Below, in pieces: positions 32,940 to 41,698 of a stretch of DNA of 64,000 nt. The stretch's first letter is position 1; every line of letters begins with the position of its first letter. The DNA is from Streptomyces sp. BK340. Its GTDB lineage: Bacteria; Actinomycetota; Actinomycetes; Streptomycetales; Streptomycetaceae. A program made the translations under genes and the position numbers. The notes under the pieces were generated by a model. It saw only the letters and a program-made list of their open reading frames with translations, was not told the origin of the DNA and searched no databases. The DNA lies in NCBI RefSeq assembly GCF_007827595.1, contig NZ_VISR01000022.1, positions 62,001 to 126,000 on the forward strand, given 5' to 3'.

Positions 32940-34508
32940 ATGACCGCTGTCCTCGGGGAGAGCGTCGCCCGGGCACTGTGCGCCGACTGGGCCGAGCAGG
33001 CACAGACCCTGCCCCGGGCCGGCCGCGGCCGCGCGCCCGCCGACACCCCGTTGCGCGAACTCTCGCACTGGGCCGCGACCCTGCGCCCCCAGCACATCCC
33101 GTGCCGGGTGCTGAAGCTCGCCGCGAGCCAGGTGCTGTCGCAGATCGCCTCCATCCGGGCCGGTCTCCAGCACCCCCTCGGCAGAAAGCTGGTGGCCGCC
33201 TTCGGGCACCCCATGCAGCGCGACCCGCGGCAGGCCGCCGGCGTCTTCGCCGCGCTCGGCTCCTGGCTGAACCTGGACGACACCGCTTACGCCGGGCACC
33301 TGTCCAACTCCACGGTCGCGGTCCCGCTCGCCTTCGCCTACGCCCGCCGGCTGGACGGGCTCTCGCTGCTGACCGCGGTGGTCGTGGCCAACGAGTGCGC
33401 CGCCCGCATCACCGCCTCCGCGACCCTCGGACCCCTGCGCGGCCAGAGCGCCGTGCACACCCATCTGGCCGGCGCGGTCGCGGGCCGTCTGCACTGCGAC
33501 CGGGCTTCCGCCTCCCTCTTCGAGAACTCCTTCGGGCTGGCCTTCGCGATGCCCAACTGGCCGCTGATGCGGGCCTTCCTCGCCAGTGACGCCCGGCTCT
33601 TCAACACCTTCACGCCGGTGCGCACCGCGATGGACGCCTGCGACGCCGCGTACGCGGGGCTGCGCGGGGCGCCCGACATCATGGAGCACAGCGACGGCTT
33701 CCTGGCCCGGTTCGCGACCGTGCCGCTGCCGCAGGCGGTGGCGAAGGGGCTGGGCCGCCGCTGGCACACCGACACGCTGTCGTTCAAGATGCACCCCGGC
33801 GGGCCCGGCATCGACGCGGCGGTGGACTGCGCCGCCGAGATCCACCGGGAACTCGGCCCGCTCAGGCCGCAGGACGTGGCCGAAGTGGTCGTCGAGGCCT
33901 CCCTGTACACGCTGTTCGCGGGGGAGCGGGCCGCCCAGTACGTCACCGGTCCCGGCTCACCCCTGGGCGCGCTGGTCCTCGACGTGCCCTACCCGGTGGC
34001 CACCACCCTGCTCACCGGCGAGTTCTCGGTGGACGACTTCTCCGCGCCGTATCTGGACGACCCCGACCGCTGGGCGCTCGCGAAGCGGATCCGGCTGGAG
34101 CACGACACGGAGATGACCCGCGAACTGTTCCTGTCCGACGCGCCGTTCGGCGAGGCCGTGCGGGAGGCGGGCGAGCTGGCCGTGCCGTGGCTGCGCGGCT
34201 TCGGCGGCGACGAACTCGTGGATCTGATCGGCGCGCTGCAGGCCGACGACCGGGACTTCTCCCGGTCCACCAAGGCCACCGGCGCACGCGTCACCGTACG
34301 GCTGACGGACGGCCGTACGGTCTCCCGCACCCGGCTGATCCCGGTGGGCGCCGCCGGTCCGGAGACCCGGGCGGGCCACGCCGACCTGGTGCGGGAGAAG
34401 TTCCTCTCGCTCGGCGGCTCCCAGCAGGTGGCGGACACCGTCGACGGCCTGCACCGGATGCGTCCACGGGCGGTGCGCCGCTGGATCGAGACGGCGTTCC
34501 TGGACTGA
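32940..34508 (+). CDS. MmgE/PrpD-family protein, VlmK-like dehydratase
   Basis: A 522-residue MmgE/PrpD protein (2-methylcitrate dehydratase family). Residues 100-300 form the helical domain, with TAYAGHLSNST and NECAARITASATLG as family landmarks, and KMHPGGPGIDAAVD further on. VlmK of the same family removes phosphate from phosphorylated valanimycin hydrate to give the alkene. With the VlmJ-like kinase this predicts a dehydro-serine (azoxy-acrylate or vinyl-azoxy) unit in the product. It is the last cluster gene on this strand and converges on the NB-ARC regulator with only 21 bases between. Confidence 0.87.
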   Translation: MTAVLGESVARALCADWAEQAQTLPRAGRGRAPADTPLRELSHWAATLRPQHIPCRVLKLAASQVLSQIASIRAGLQHPLGRKLVAAFGHPMQRDPRQAAGVFAALGSWLNLDDTAYAGHLSNSTVAVPLAFAYARRLDGLSLLTAVVVANECAARITASATLGPLRGQSAVHTHLAGAVAGRLHCDRASASLFENSFGLAFAMPNWPLMRAFLASDARLFNTFTPVRTAMDACDAAYAGLRGAPDIMEHSDGFLARFATVPLPQAVAKGLGRRWHTDTLSFKMHPGGPGIDAAVDCAAEIHRELGPLRPQDVAEVVVEASLYTLFAGERAAQYVTGPGSPLGALVLDVPYPVATTLLTGEFSVDDFSAPYLDDPDRWALAKRIRLEHDTEMTRELFLSDAPFGEAVREAGELAVPWLRGFGGDELVDLIGALQADDRDFSRSTKATGARVTVRLTDGRTVSRTRLIPVGAAGPETRAGHADLVREKFLSLGGSQQVADTVDGLHRMRPRAVRRWIETAFLD

Positions 34509-34529
34509 GCCCACGGCCGGAGGATGCGG

Positions 34530-35789
34530 TCAGGCGCCGTGCGCCACGTACAGGCGCACCGCGTCGTGCAGGCGGTAGCGGATCTGCCCGCCGTGGTCCG
34601 GTTCGCCGGCCTCGGCCAGCTGGCGGTGCAGCAGCTCCTCCAGCAGGTCCACGGCGAGCCGGCGGGACGGGGTCACCCTGGACAGCAGCTGGTCCACCCC
34701 GAAGTCGTCGCCCACCGACTGCAGCCGGTGCAGCGAGTCGCGCAGCGGGGGCGGCAGCAGGCGGTAGTAGGCGGTGACGCTGGTGTGCAGGGACAGGTCG
34801 CCGACGTGCAGCGAGCGCAGCCGCTCGCGCTCGTCCGCCAGCCGGTCCGCGAGGTCGCCGAGGGACCGGTGCGGGCGTGCGGTGAGCCACAGACCGGCGA
34901 TGTGCAGGGCCAGCGGCAGCCCCGCGCAGGACTCCACGACGCTCCGTGCCGCCTGGCGCCCGGCGCGGATGCGGGCGGTGCCCACCAGGTCCGCCAGCAT
35001 CCGGTGGGCGTCCTGCCGGTCCAGGGCGCCGATCCGGCGGTGGAACCCGTCGGGCAGTGCGGACAGTTCGCGCCGCGCGGCCACCAGGACCGCGCTCCTG
35101 CCGTCGTCCACGAGCAGCGGCCGTACCTGTGCCTCGCTGTCGACGTTGTCGAGGACCACGAGCACCCGCCGCCGGCTGAGCGCGTCCCGCAGCCGGGCGC
35201 GCGCCTCCTCCGGGTTCTCCGGGGCGCGGGTGCCGCCGAGGGAGCGCAGTATCCGGCGCACGAGCACGTCCGGGGTGAAGGGGAGGGAGGCGGCGCGGTG
35301 CAGGTCGACGAAGACCTGTCCGTCCGGGAACCGGCCGCGCACCTCGTGGGCGGCCCGCAGGACCAGCGAGGTCTTGCCGGCTCCGGGCGGTCCGACGACC
35401 ACGGCGGGCCGGCCGTGACCGGGCTCGGTCAGGGCGAGCCGGGCCGTCAGCTCCGCCGTCAGCGCATCCCGTCCGACGAGCCGGTGGCGGGGGGCGGCGG
35501 GCAGTTCCGCCGGTACGGCCGCGCCCGGGGGAGCGGCCGGGGACCCGGCGCGGGGCAGCCGGAGTAACCGTCCTGCCTCGCGGGACGGGAGTCCGAGCGC
35601 CTCGGCGAGGAGCTGCAGCGACTGCCTGCGGGGGCGGGCGGTGTGACCGGTCTCCAGGTTGCGGATGGCCCGCACGCTCAGCCCCGACCGCTCGGCCAGC
35701 TCCCCCTGGGTGAGGCAGGCCTCCTCACGGGCCCGGACCAGCGCGGCGCCCAGGCTGTCCGGGGCGGCCGCGGTGTGCAGCGGGCTCAT
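34530..35789 (-). CDS. XRE-HTH plus NB-ARC regulatory ATPase
   Basis: A 419-residue regulator. Residues 12-70 form an XRE-type helix-turn-helix (CLTQGELAERSGLSVRAIRNLETG). An NB-ARC/STAND ATPase follows with P-loop VVVGPPGAGKTSLV near residue 133, Walker B RRVLVVLDNVDS near 213 and a GLPLALHI motif near 295. There is no SARP/BTAD domain and no TPR tail, so it is shorter than AfsR. Its start overlaps the stop of the dasR-like gene (TGATG), so the two are co-expressed. Codon 75 (35565-35567) is TTA, suggesting bldA control. It may regulate the cluster, the das genes, or both. Confidence 0.85.
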   Translation of the reverse strand: MSPLHTAAAPDSLGAALVRAREEACLTQGELAERSGLSVRAIRNLETGHTARPRRQSLQLLAEALGLPSREAGRLLRLPRAGSPAAPPGAAVPAELPAAPRHRLVGRDALTAELTARLALTEPGHGRPAVVVGPPGAGKTSLVLRAAHEVRGRFPDGQVFVDLHRAASLPFTPDVLVRRILRSLGGTRAPENPEEARARLRDALSRRRVLVVLDNVDSEAQVRPLLVDDGRSAVLVAARRELSALPDGFHRRIGALDRQDAHRMLADLVGTARIRAGRQAARSVVESCAGLPLALHIAGLWLTARPHRSLGDLADRLADERERLRSLHVGDLSLHTSVTAYYRLLPPPLRDSLHRLQSVGDDFGVDQLLSRVTPSRRLAVDLLEELLHRQLAEAGEPDHGGQIRYRLHDAVRLYVAHGA

Positions 35790-36553
35790 CAGCGTGCCGG
35801 CCGGCGCAGGGCCGCCACGAACTTGTAGCGGGAGCCCCGGTACACCGAGCGCACCCACTCCACCGGTCTGCCCTCGGCGTCCCGGGAGTGCCGGGACAGC
35901 AGCAGCATCGGCAGGCCCACGTCCGTGGCGAGCAACTGGGCCTCGCGGGGGGTCGACAGCGAGGTCTCGATCGTCTCGTCGGCCTCGGCGAGGTGGACGC
36001 CGAACACCTCGGCGAGGGCCGTGTACAGCGACGGGTACGTGGCGAGCGACTGCCGCAGTCCGGGGAAGCGCCGCGCCGACAGATGCGTCGTCTCGATCGC
36101 CATGGGGTCGCCGCTGGCGAGCCGCAGCCGCTCGATGCGCAGGACGCGTTCGCCGACCTCGATGCCGAGGAGGCCGGACAGCTCGGCGTCCGCCGCGACC
36201 TCGCCGATGTCCAGCATGTGCGAGGCGGGTTCCAGACCCTGGGCGCGCATGTCCTCCGTGTGCGAGGTGAGCTGGAGGGTCCGGTACAGCTTGGGCTGGG
36301 CGACGAAGGTGCCCTTGCCCTGGATGCGGTCGAGCCGTCCCTCCCCGACCAGTTCCTGCAGTGCCTGCCGGACGGTGGTGCGCGAGGTGCCGAGCCGGAC
36401 GGCCAGCAGGCGCTCGGCGGGCATGACGGAGCCGGGCTCCAGCGCCTGCGTCATCTGCAGCACCTGCTGCTTGATCCGGTAGTACTTCGGCACGCGCGCG
36501 GTGCGGCCGGACGCCCCCGTGGGGTGCTGGGCGCTGCTGACGTCGGTGGCCAT
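35789..36553 (-). CDS. dasR: GntR/HutC-family regulator, DasR-like
   Basis: A 254-residue GntR-family repressor. The winged helix (residues 22-90) contains TSRTTVRQALQELVGEGRLDRIQGKGTFVA, and the UTRA effector domain (about 105-245) includes LQLTSHTEDMRAQGLEP and GLPMLLLSRHS. This closely follows DasR, the GlcNAc-6-phosphate-responsive regulator of chitin use and antibiotic production, although several N-terminal residues differ from the S. coelicolor protein as I remember it, so a paralogue is possible. It is divergent from dasA with four DasR-type boxes between. The overlap with an NB-ARC gene downstream is unusual. Confidence 0.9.
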   Translation of the reverse strand: MATDVSSAQHPTGASGRTARVPKYYRIKQQVLQMTQALEPGSVMPAERLLAVRLGTSRTTVRQALQELVGEGRLDRIQGKGTFVAQPKLYRTLQLTSHTEDMRAQGLEPASHMLDIGEVAADAELSGLLGIEVGERVLRIERLRLASGDPMAIETTHLSARRFPGLRQSLATYPSLYTALAEVFGVHLAEADETIETSLSTPREAQLLATDVGLPMLLLSRHSRDAEGRPVEWVRSVYRGSRYKFVAALRRPAR

Positions 36554-36605
36554 GCCTGCCTTCCCGGCTGTGTGGGTGGGCTCCCGTTATAGCGACCAAC
36601 TGCCC

Positions 36606-36621
36606 TATGGTCTAGTCCAAC
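36606..36621. promoter_or_regulatory. DasR-responsive element 1
   Basis: Core TGGTCTAGTCCA at 36608-36619, against the known dre consensus ACTGGTCTAGACCAGT. It lies 53 bases upstream of dasR and probably mediates autoregulation. Confidence 0.85.
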
Positions 36622-36628
36622 CAGTGCG

Positions 36629-36644
36629 GGAGGTCTAGTCCAGC
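36629..36644. promoter_or_regulatory. DasR-responsive element 2
   Basis: Core AGGTCTAGTCCA at 36631-36642, centred 23 bases (about two helix turns) from element 1, so the two sites would lie on the same DNA face. Confidence 0.8.
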
Positions 36645-36732
36645 AGGCGCGCCGCCGACGGTCCGCGCAAAAGGGGACGGACGCGCTCCGGTGACTTTCT
36701 CGTAACGGCCGGATCGCCTTCCCGAACCACCC

Positions 36733-36784
36733 TTGACACCTCAAAAGGTCTAGGCCAAGCTCCACCGTACTGGTCTACACCATT
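36733..36784 (+). promoter_or_regulatory. dasA promoter with DasR elements 3 and 4
   Basis: TTGACA at 36733 is a good -35. Element 3 (AGGTCTAGGCCA, 36746-36757) covers the spacer and the expected -10 region, and element 4 (TGGTCTACACCA, 36771-36782) lies at the transcription start region. Binding at either would block the promoter directly. The remaining leader to the GTG at 36879 shows nothing else. Confidence 0.82.
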
Positions 36785-36878
36785 AGTGGCCAGGTCCCGA
36801 GCCCTACGTGCAACAGCGTCGTACGCAGGTCACCGCCGAGGGCGTGGGGGGATTAGTGGCATCCCTGAGGAGGGTGGC

Positions 36879-38159
36879 GTGAAGCGCAAGCTTGCTGCCG
36901 CGATCGTGATCGCGGGCATGATGGTCTCCGTCTCGGCGTGCGGCGGCGACGACGGGAAGGACTCGGGCAAGAACGCGGGTCCTGACAGCTTCAAGGGCCA
37001 GACCCTGACGGTCTGGACGATGGACGGCTCGGCTCCGCCGCAGTGGTCCAAGGATGTGCAGGCCGCCTTCGAGAAGAAGACCGGCGCCAAGCTGAAGTTC
37101 GAGATCCAGAAGTGGGACGGGATCCAGCAGAAGATCACCACCGCCCTCTCCGAGTCCAACCCGCCGGACGTGATCGAGGTCGGCAACACCCAGACCCCGG
37201 CCTACGCCGCCACCGGCGGCCTCGCCGAACTGGGCGACCTCAAGCAGGCGATCGGCTCGGACTGGACCCCGTCGGTCTCCGCGTCCTCCGTGTACGACGG
37301 CAAGCAGTACGCCGCCCCGTGGTACTTCGCCAACCGCGTCGTCATCTACAACAAGAAGATCTGGGCCAAGGCCGGCATCAAGGACACCCCGAAGACCCGG
37401 GACGAGTTCTTCAAGGACCTGGACACCATCGGCAAGAAGACCGACGCCGAGCCGCTCTACATGCCGGGCCAGAACTGGTACTTCTTCGACGGCCTGACCA
37501 TCGGTCAGGGCGCCGACCTGGTGAAGAAGGATGGCGACAAGTACGTCTCCAACCTGGGCGACCCGAAGGTCGCCGCGGCCATGGAGACCTACAAGAAGTA
37601 CGCCTCCTACTCCAAGGCCCCCAAGGACAAGGACGAGGCCACCCCGCAGCAGGCCCAGGTGTTCGCCAAGGGCAAGACCGGCGCGTTCATCGGCATGGGC
37701 TGGGAGGCCGGCACCGCGGTCCAGGCCAACAAGGCCATCGAGAAGGACCTCGGCTACTTCACCGTCCCGGGCGCCACGGCCGACAAGCCCGAGGGCGTCT
37801 TCCTCGGCGGCTCCAACCTCGCCGTCGCCGAGGGCAGCAAGAAGCAGGCCCTGGCCAAGGAGTTCCTGAAGGTCGCCCTGTCCGACGAGTTCGAGGGCGA
37901 GCTGGCCAAGCTCAACGGCGTCATCCCGAACAAGCAGTCCCTGGAGACCAACCTCAAGGGCAACGCCGTCGCCGAGGCCGCCGCGCCCGGTGCCTCGGTC
38001 GGTGGCACCACCCCGCTGATCCCCGAGTGGGCCGCGGTGGAGAACACCCCGAACCCGATCAAGTCCTACATGACCGCGGTGCTGAACGGTAAGTCCCCGG
38101 CGGACGCCGCCAAGCAGGTCGAGGGCGAGATCAACAAGCGCCTGGCCCAGCAGAACTGA
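36879..38159 (+). CDS. dasA: Sugar ABC transporter solute-binding lipoprotein, DasA-like
   Basis: A 426-residue extracellular lipoprotein, family 1 sugar-binding. The signal peptide ends in the lipobox VSAC at about residues 20-23 (AGMMVSVSACGG). MDGSAPPQWSK, NPPDVIEVGNTQTPAYA and MPGQNWYFFDGL closely follow DasA, the N,N'-diacetylchitobiose-binding protein of the DasABC system. The GTG start with GGAGG upstream gives a normal signal peptide; the longer reading starts in the promoter. DasR boxes precede it. A hairpin follows before dasB. Confidence 0.93.
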   Translation: MKRKLAAAIVIAGMMVSVSACGGDDGKDSGKNAGPDSFKGQTLTVWTMDGSAPPQWSKDVQAAFEKKTGAKLKFEIQKWDGIQQKITTALSESNPPDVIEVGNTQTPAYAATGGLAELGDLKQAIGSDWTPSVSASSVYDGKQYAAPWYFANRVVIYNKKIWAKAGIKDTPKTRDEFFKDLDTIGKKTDAEPLYMPGQNWYFFDGLTIGQGADLVKKDGDKYVSNLGDPKVAAAMETYKKYASYSKAPKDKDEATPQQAQVFAKGKTGAFIGMGWEAGTAVQANKAIEKDLGYFTVPGATADKPEGVFLGGSNLAVAEGSKKQALAKEFLKVALSDEFEGELAKLNGVIPNKQSLETNLKGNAVAEAAAPGASVGGTTPLIPEWAAVENTPNPIKSYMTAVLNGKSPADAAKQVEGEINKRLAQQN

Positions 38160-38167
38160 TGACCCGC

Positions 38168-38195
38168 GCCGGGGGCGTCGGCGGACGCCCCCGGC
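38168..38195 (+). terminator. Attenuating hairpin between dasA and dasB
   Basis: A 12-bp perfect stem (GCCGGGGGCGTC with its complement) and a 4-base loop, with no T run. Such hairpins behind binding-protein genes usually keep permease genes at lower expression. Confidence 0.75.
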
Positions 38196-38250
38196 TCAGT
38201 CGTTCGTACGGCCGGCAAGGCCGGTACCGCCACGGAAGAGATGGCAACTC

Positions 38251-39249
38251 ATGTCAGTGCAGACCGAAGGCACGGACACGGCCGGGGAGCCCGCTGTCCG
38301 CAAGGCCCGGACACCAGGGCCGCCGAGGAGCGAGGACCACGGCTCCGGGTCCCCGTCCCGCCGCGGTGCCGCCGCCCCCTATGTGCTCCTGCTGCCCGCG
38401 CTGCTGGCCACACTGATCCTGCTCGGCTGGCCCCTGGTGAAGAACGGCATGCTGTCGTTCCAGAACCTCAATCCGCGGCAGCTCATCCAGCACCTCACCG
38501 AGTGGAACGGCGGCGACAACTACCAAGAGGTCCTGAGCGGTTCGGACTTCTGGAAGGTCGTCGAGCGCTCGGTCGTCTTCACCGCCGCCAACGTCGTCCT
38601 GATCATGCTGTTCGGCACCCTGACCGGACTGCTGCTGGCCCGGCTCGGCAAGAAGATGCGGCTGCTGCTCATGCTGGGCCTCGTCCTCGCCTGGGCCATG
38701 CCCGTCATCGCGGCCACCACCGTCTACCAGTGGCTGTTCGCCCAGCGCTTCGGCGTCGTCAACTGGTGCCTGGACAAGCTCGGCTGGCACTCCATGGCCG
38801 ACTACAACTGGTTCGGCTCCCAGTTCTCCACCTTCTCCGTGATCACGCTGATCATCGTCTGGCAGTCGATCCCGTTCGTGGCGATCAACCTGTACGCCGC
38901 CACCACCACGATTCCCAGGGAGCTGTACGAGGCCGCGTCCCTGGACGGCGCCGGAGCCTGGAAGAGCTTCACCTCCGTGACCTTCCCGTTCCTGCGGCCG
39001 TTCCTGTACGCCACGACGTTCCTGGAGGTCATCTGGGTCTTCAAGGCGTTCCCGCAGATCTTCGCGATCAATGAGGGCGGCCCCGACCGCCTCACCGAGA
39101 CCCTGCCGGTCTACGCCTTCGTCGAGGGCGTCGGCAACCAGCACTTCGGCGTCGGCGCGGCGATCTCCTTCCTGACGATCCTGGTGCTGCTCGCTCTCAC
39201 CTCGTACTACCTGCGCATGGTGCTCAAGCAAGAGGAGGACGAGCTGTGA
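38251..39249 (+). CDS. dasB: Sugar ABC transporter permease, DasB-like
   Basis: A 332-residue membrane permease of the MalF type, with a 45-residue hydrophilic N-terminus and six helices. The EAA loop reads ELYEAASLDGAGAWKSF near residue 228, the contact site for the ATPase. No ATPase gene is in the operon; Streptomyces sugar importers of this class share MsiK, encoded elsewhere. It overlaps dasC by four bases (GTGA). Confidence 0.92.
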   Translation: MSVQTEGTDTAGEPAVRKARTPGPPRSEDHGSGSPSRRGAAAPYVLLLPALLATLILLGWPLVKNGMLSFQNLNPRQLIQHLTEWNGGDNYQEVLSGSDFWKVVERSVVFTAANVVLIMLFGTLTGLLLARLGKKMRLLLMLGLVLAWAMPVIAATTVYQWLFAQRFGVVNWCLDKLGWHSMADYNWFGSQFSTFSVITLIIVWQSIPFVAINLYAATTTIPRELYEAASLDGAGAWKSFTSVTFPFLRPFLYATTFLEVIWVFKAFPQIFAINEGGPDRLTETLPVYAFVEGVGNQHFGVGAAISFLTILVLLALTSYYLRMVLKQEEDEL

Positions 39250-40076
39250 AGCGCTCCGTCTTCGGCCGCATCTGGCCCAACGCGACCGCCGCCGTCCTCT
39301 TCGTCGGCTTCGCGTTCCCCGTCTACTGGATGTTCGCGACGGCCTTCAAGCCGACCGGCGACATCATCTCCGAGAACCCGGTGTGGTTCCCGACGAACCT
39401 CACGGCCGGTCACTTCGCCAAGGCCGTGGACGCCGACCACTTCTGGACCCTGGTCCTCAACTCCGTCACCGTCACGGTCAGCGCGGTGCTGCTGTCGCTC
39501 GTCGTCGCCCTGTTCGCCGCCTTCGCACTCGCCCGGATGCGGTTCAGGGGCCGGCGCGGCTTCATCGTGACCTTCATGCTGGCGCAGATGGCGCCCTGGG
39601 AGGTCATGGTCATCGCCATCTACATGCTGGTCCGCGACAACGACATGCTCGACAGCCTGGTCCCGCTCACCGTCTTCTACGCGATCATGGTGCTGCCGCT
39701 GACCATCCTGACGCTGCGCGGCTACGTGGCCGCCGTGCCGAAGGAGCTCGAGGAGTCGGCGATGGTCGACGGCTGCACCCGCACCCAGGCCTTCGTCAAG
39801 GTCATCTTCCCGCTGCTGGCGCCCGGTCTGATGGCCACCTCGCTGTTCGGCTTCATCACCGCCTGGAACGAGTTCCCGCTGGTCCTGATCCTCAACAAGG
39901 ACATCGAGAAGCAGACCCTGCCGCTCTGGCTCTCCCAGTTCCAGACCGCCTTCGGCGACGACTGGGGCGCCACGATGGCCGCCTCCTCCCTGTTCGCGCT
40001 GCCCATCCTGATCCTCTTCATCTTCCTGCAACGCAAGGCCGTCAGCGGTCTGACCGACGGCGCCGTGAAGGGATGA
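39246..40076 (+). CDS. dasC: Sugar ABC transporter permease, DasC-like
   Basis: A 276-residue MalG-type permease with six helices. The EAA loop is present as ELEESAMVDGCTRTQAF near residue 165. GTG start overlapping the dasB stop. With DasB it forms the membrane channel for chitobiose uptake. Confidence 0.92.
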   Translation: MKRSVFGRIWPNATAAVLFVGFAFPVYWMFATAFKPTGDIISENPVWFPTNLTAGHFAKAVDADHFWTLVLNSVTVTVSAVLLSLVVALFAAFALARMRFRGRRGFIVTFMLAQMAPWEVMVIAIYMLVRDNDMLDSLVPLTVFYAIMVLPLTILTLRGYVAAVPKELEESAMVDGCTRTQAFVKVIFPLLAPGLMATSLFGFITAWNEFPLVLILNKDIEKQTLPLWLSQFQTAFGDDWGATMAASSLFALPILILFIFLQRKAVSGLTDGAVKG

Positions 40077-40084
40077 CACCGCCG

Positions 40085-41572
40085 ATGACAACGCTCGCCA
40101 CTGGCTCAGACACCCTCACCAGGGACGCCCTCGCGGTGCTGCAGCCGGGATTCGACGGCACCACCGCGCCGGACTGGGTGCGCCGCCGCCTCGGCGAAGG
40201 CCTTGCCTCCGTCGCCCTGTTCGGCCGCAACGTCGTCACCGAGAAGCAGGTCACCGCACTGACCGCCGAGCTGCGCGCCGAGCGGGACGACCTGCTGGTG
40301 GCCATCGACGAGGAGAGCGGCGACGTCACCCGTCTGGACGTGCGCACCGGCTCCTCCTTCCCCGGCAACCACGCCCTCGGTGCCGTCGACGACCCGGGCC
40401 TGACCCGGGGCGTGGCCCGCGAGCTGGGCCGGCGGCTGGCCGCCTGCGGCGTCAACTTCGACTGGGCGCCGTCCGCCGACGTCAACGCCAACCCCGACAA
40501 TCCCGTCATCGGGGTGCGCGCCTTCGGTGCGGACACCGTGCTGGTGGCCCGGCACACCGCCGCCTGGGTCGAGGGCCTGCAGTCCACCGGCGTCGCCGCC
40601 TGCACCAAGCACTTTCCGGGGCACGGCGACACCAACGTCGACTCCCACCACGCGGTCCCGCGGATCGACGTGGACGCGGAGACGCTGTACGCCCGTGAAC
40701 TGCCGCCCTTCCGCGCCGCCATCGCGGCCGGCACCCGGGCCGTGATGAGCGCGCACATCCTCGTCCCCGCCCTCGACCCGGAGCGCCCCGGCACCCTCTC
40801 CCGGCGCATCCTGACCGAGCTCCTGCGCGGCGAACTCGGCTACCAGGGCCTGATCGTCACGGACGGCATGGAGATGCGCGCCATCTCCGGGACGTACGGC
40901 CTGGAGCACGGCGTGGTCCTCGCGATCGCGGCTGGCGCGGACGCGATCTGCGTCGGCGGCGGCCTGTGCGACGAGGCGACGGTGCTCAAGCTGCGGGACG
41001 GGCTCGTGGCCGCCGTACGCTCCGGCGAACTGCCCGAGGAGCGTCTGGCCGACGCGGCCGCCCGGGTGCGGGCGCTGGCGCGGTGGACCGCCGAGGCGAA
41101 GAGCGACGCCGGCACCGCCGTACCCGAACCGGAGATCGGCCTGATCGCGGCCCGCCGCGCTCTCACCGTGACCCGCGACGGCTCCGCGGCGCCGGTCACG
41201 GAACCGGTCCACGTCGCCCAGTTCAACCCCGCGCCGAACATCGCCGTCGGTGACGAGACCCCCTGGGGCGTGGCCGCCGAGCTGCTGAGGCTGCTGCCGG
41301 GCAGCACCGCCGGCTCCTTCAGCGGGCCCGACGCGGGCTCCGAGGCCCTCGCGGCAGCGGCCGGGCGCCGGGTCGTCGCCGTGGTCCGCGACGAGCACCG
41401 GCACGCCTGGATGGGCTCCGCCCTGGACATGCTGCTCGCCGCCCGGCCGGACACCGTCGTGGTCGAGATGGGCGTACCGCAGGCCCCGCCGCGCGGCGCT
41501 CTGCACATCGCCACCCATGGCGCGGCCCGCGTCTGCGGGATCGCGGCGGCGGAGGCGGTCGTCAAGGGCTGA
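40085..41572 (+). CDS. dasD: Family 3 beta-N-acetylhexosaminidase, DasD-like
   Basis: A 495-residue glycoside hydrolase family 3 enzyme, releasing GlcNAc from chitobiose inside the cell (no signal peptide). The NagZ-type motif KHFPGHGDTNVDSHH is near residue 174; its His-Asp pair is the general acid/base arrangement of this subgroup. The putative nucleophile Asp lies in IVTDGMEM near 258. A C-terminal domain of about 150 residues follows. ATG 40085 is chosen; an in-frame ATG at 40073 overlapping the dasC stop is an equally possible start. Confidence 0.9.
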   Translation: MTTLATGSDTLTRDALAVLQPGFDGTTAPDWVRRRLGEGLASVALFGRNVVTEKQVTALTAELRAERDDLLVAIDEESGDVTRLDVRTGSSFPGNHALGAVDDPGLTRGVARELGRRLAACGVNFDWAPSADVNANPDNPVIGVRAFGADTVLVARHTAAWVEGLQSTGVAACTKHFPGHGDTNVDSHHAVPRIDVDAETLYARELPPFRAAIAAGTRAVMSAHILVPALDPERPGTLSRRILTELLRGELGYQGLIVTDGMEMRAISGTYGLEHGVVLAIAAGADAICVGGGLCDEATVLKLRDGLVAAVRSGELPEERLADAAARVRALARWTAEAKSDAGTAVPEPEIGLIAARRALTVTRDGSAAPVTEPVHVAQFNPAPNIAVGDETPWGVAAELLRLLPGSTAGSFSGPDAGSEALAAAAGRRVVAVVRDEHRHAWMGSALDMLLAARPDTVVVEMGVPQAPPRGALHIATHGAARVCGIAAAEAVVKG

Positions 41573-41592
41573 ACCTCACCTGTCACCCGCTC

Positions 41593-41628
41593 AGGCCGAC
41601 ACCGGAAGCCTCACCGGTGTCGGCCTTT
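41593..41628 (+). terminator. Terminator of the dasABCD operon
   Basis: A 13-bp stem (AGGCCGACACCGG with its complement) with an 8-base loop followed by TTTG. Separates das from the next operon. Confidence 0.85.
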
Positions 41629-41698
41629 GCCTTGTCCAACCGGCGGCATTCGGGCGGCAGTTGGGCGGCACTTTGACGGGGGTACCGACCGGTAATCG

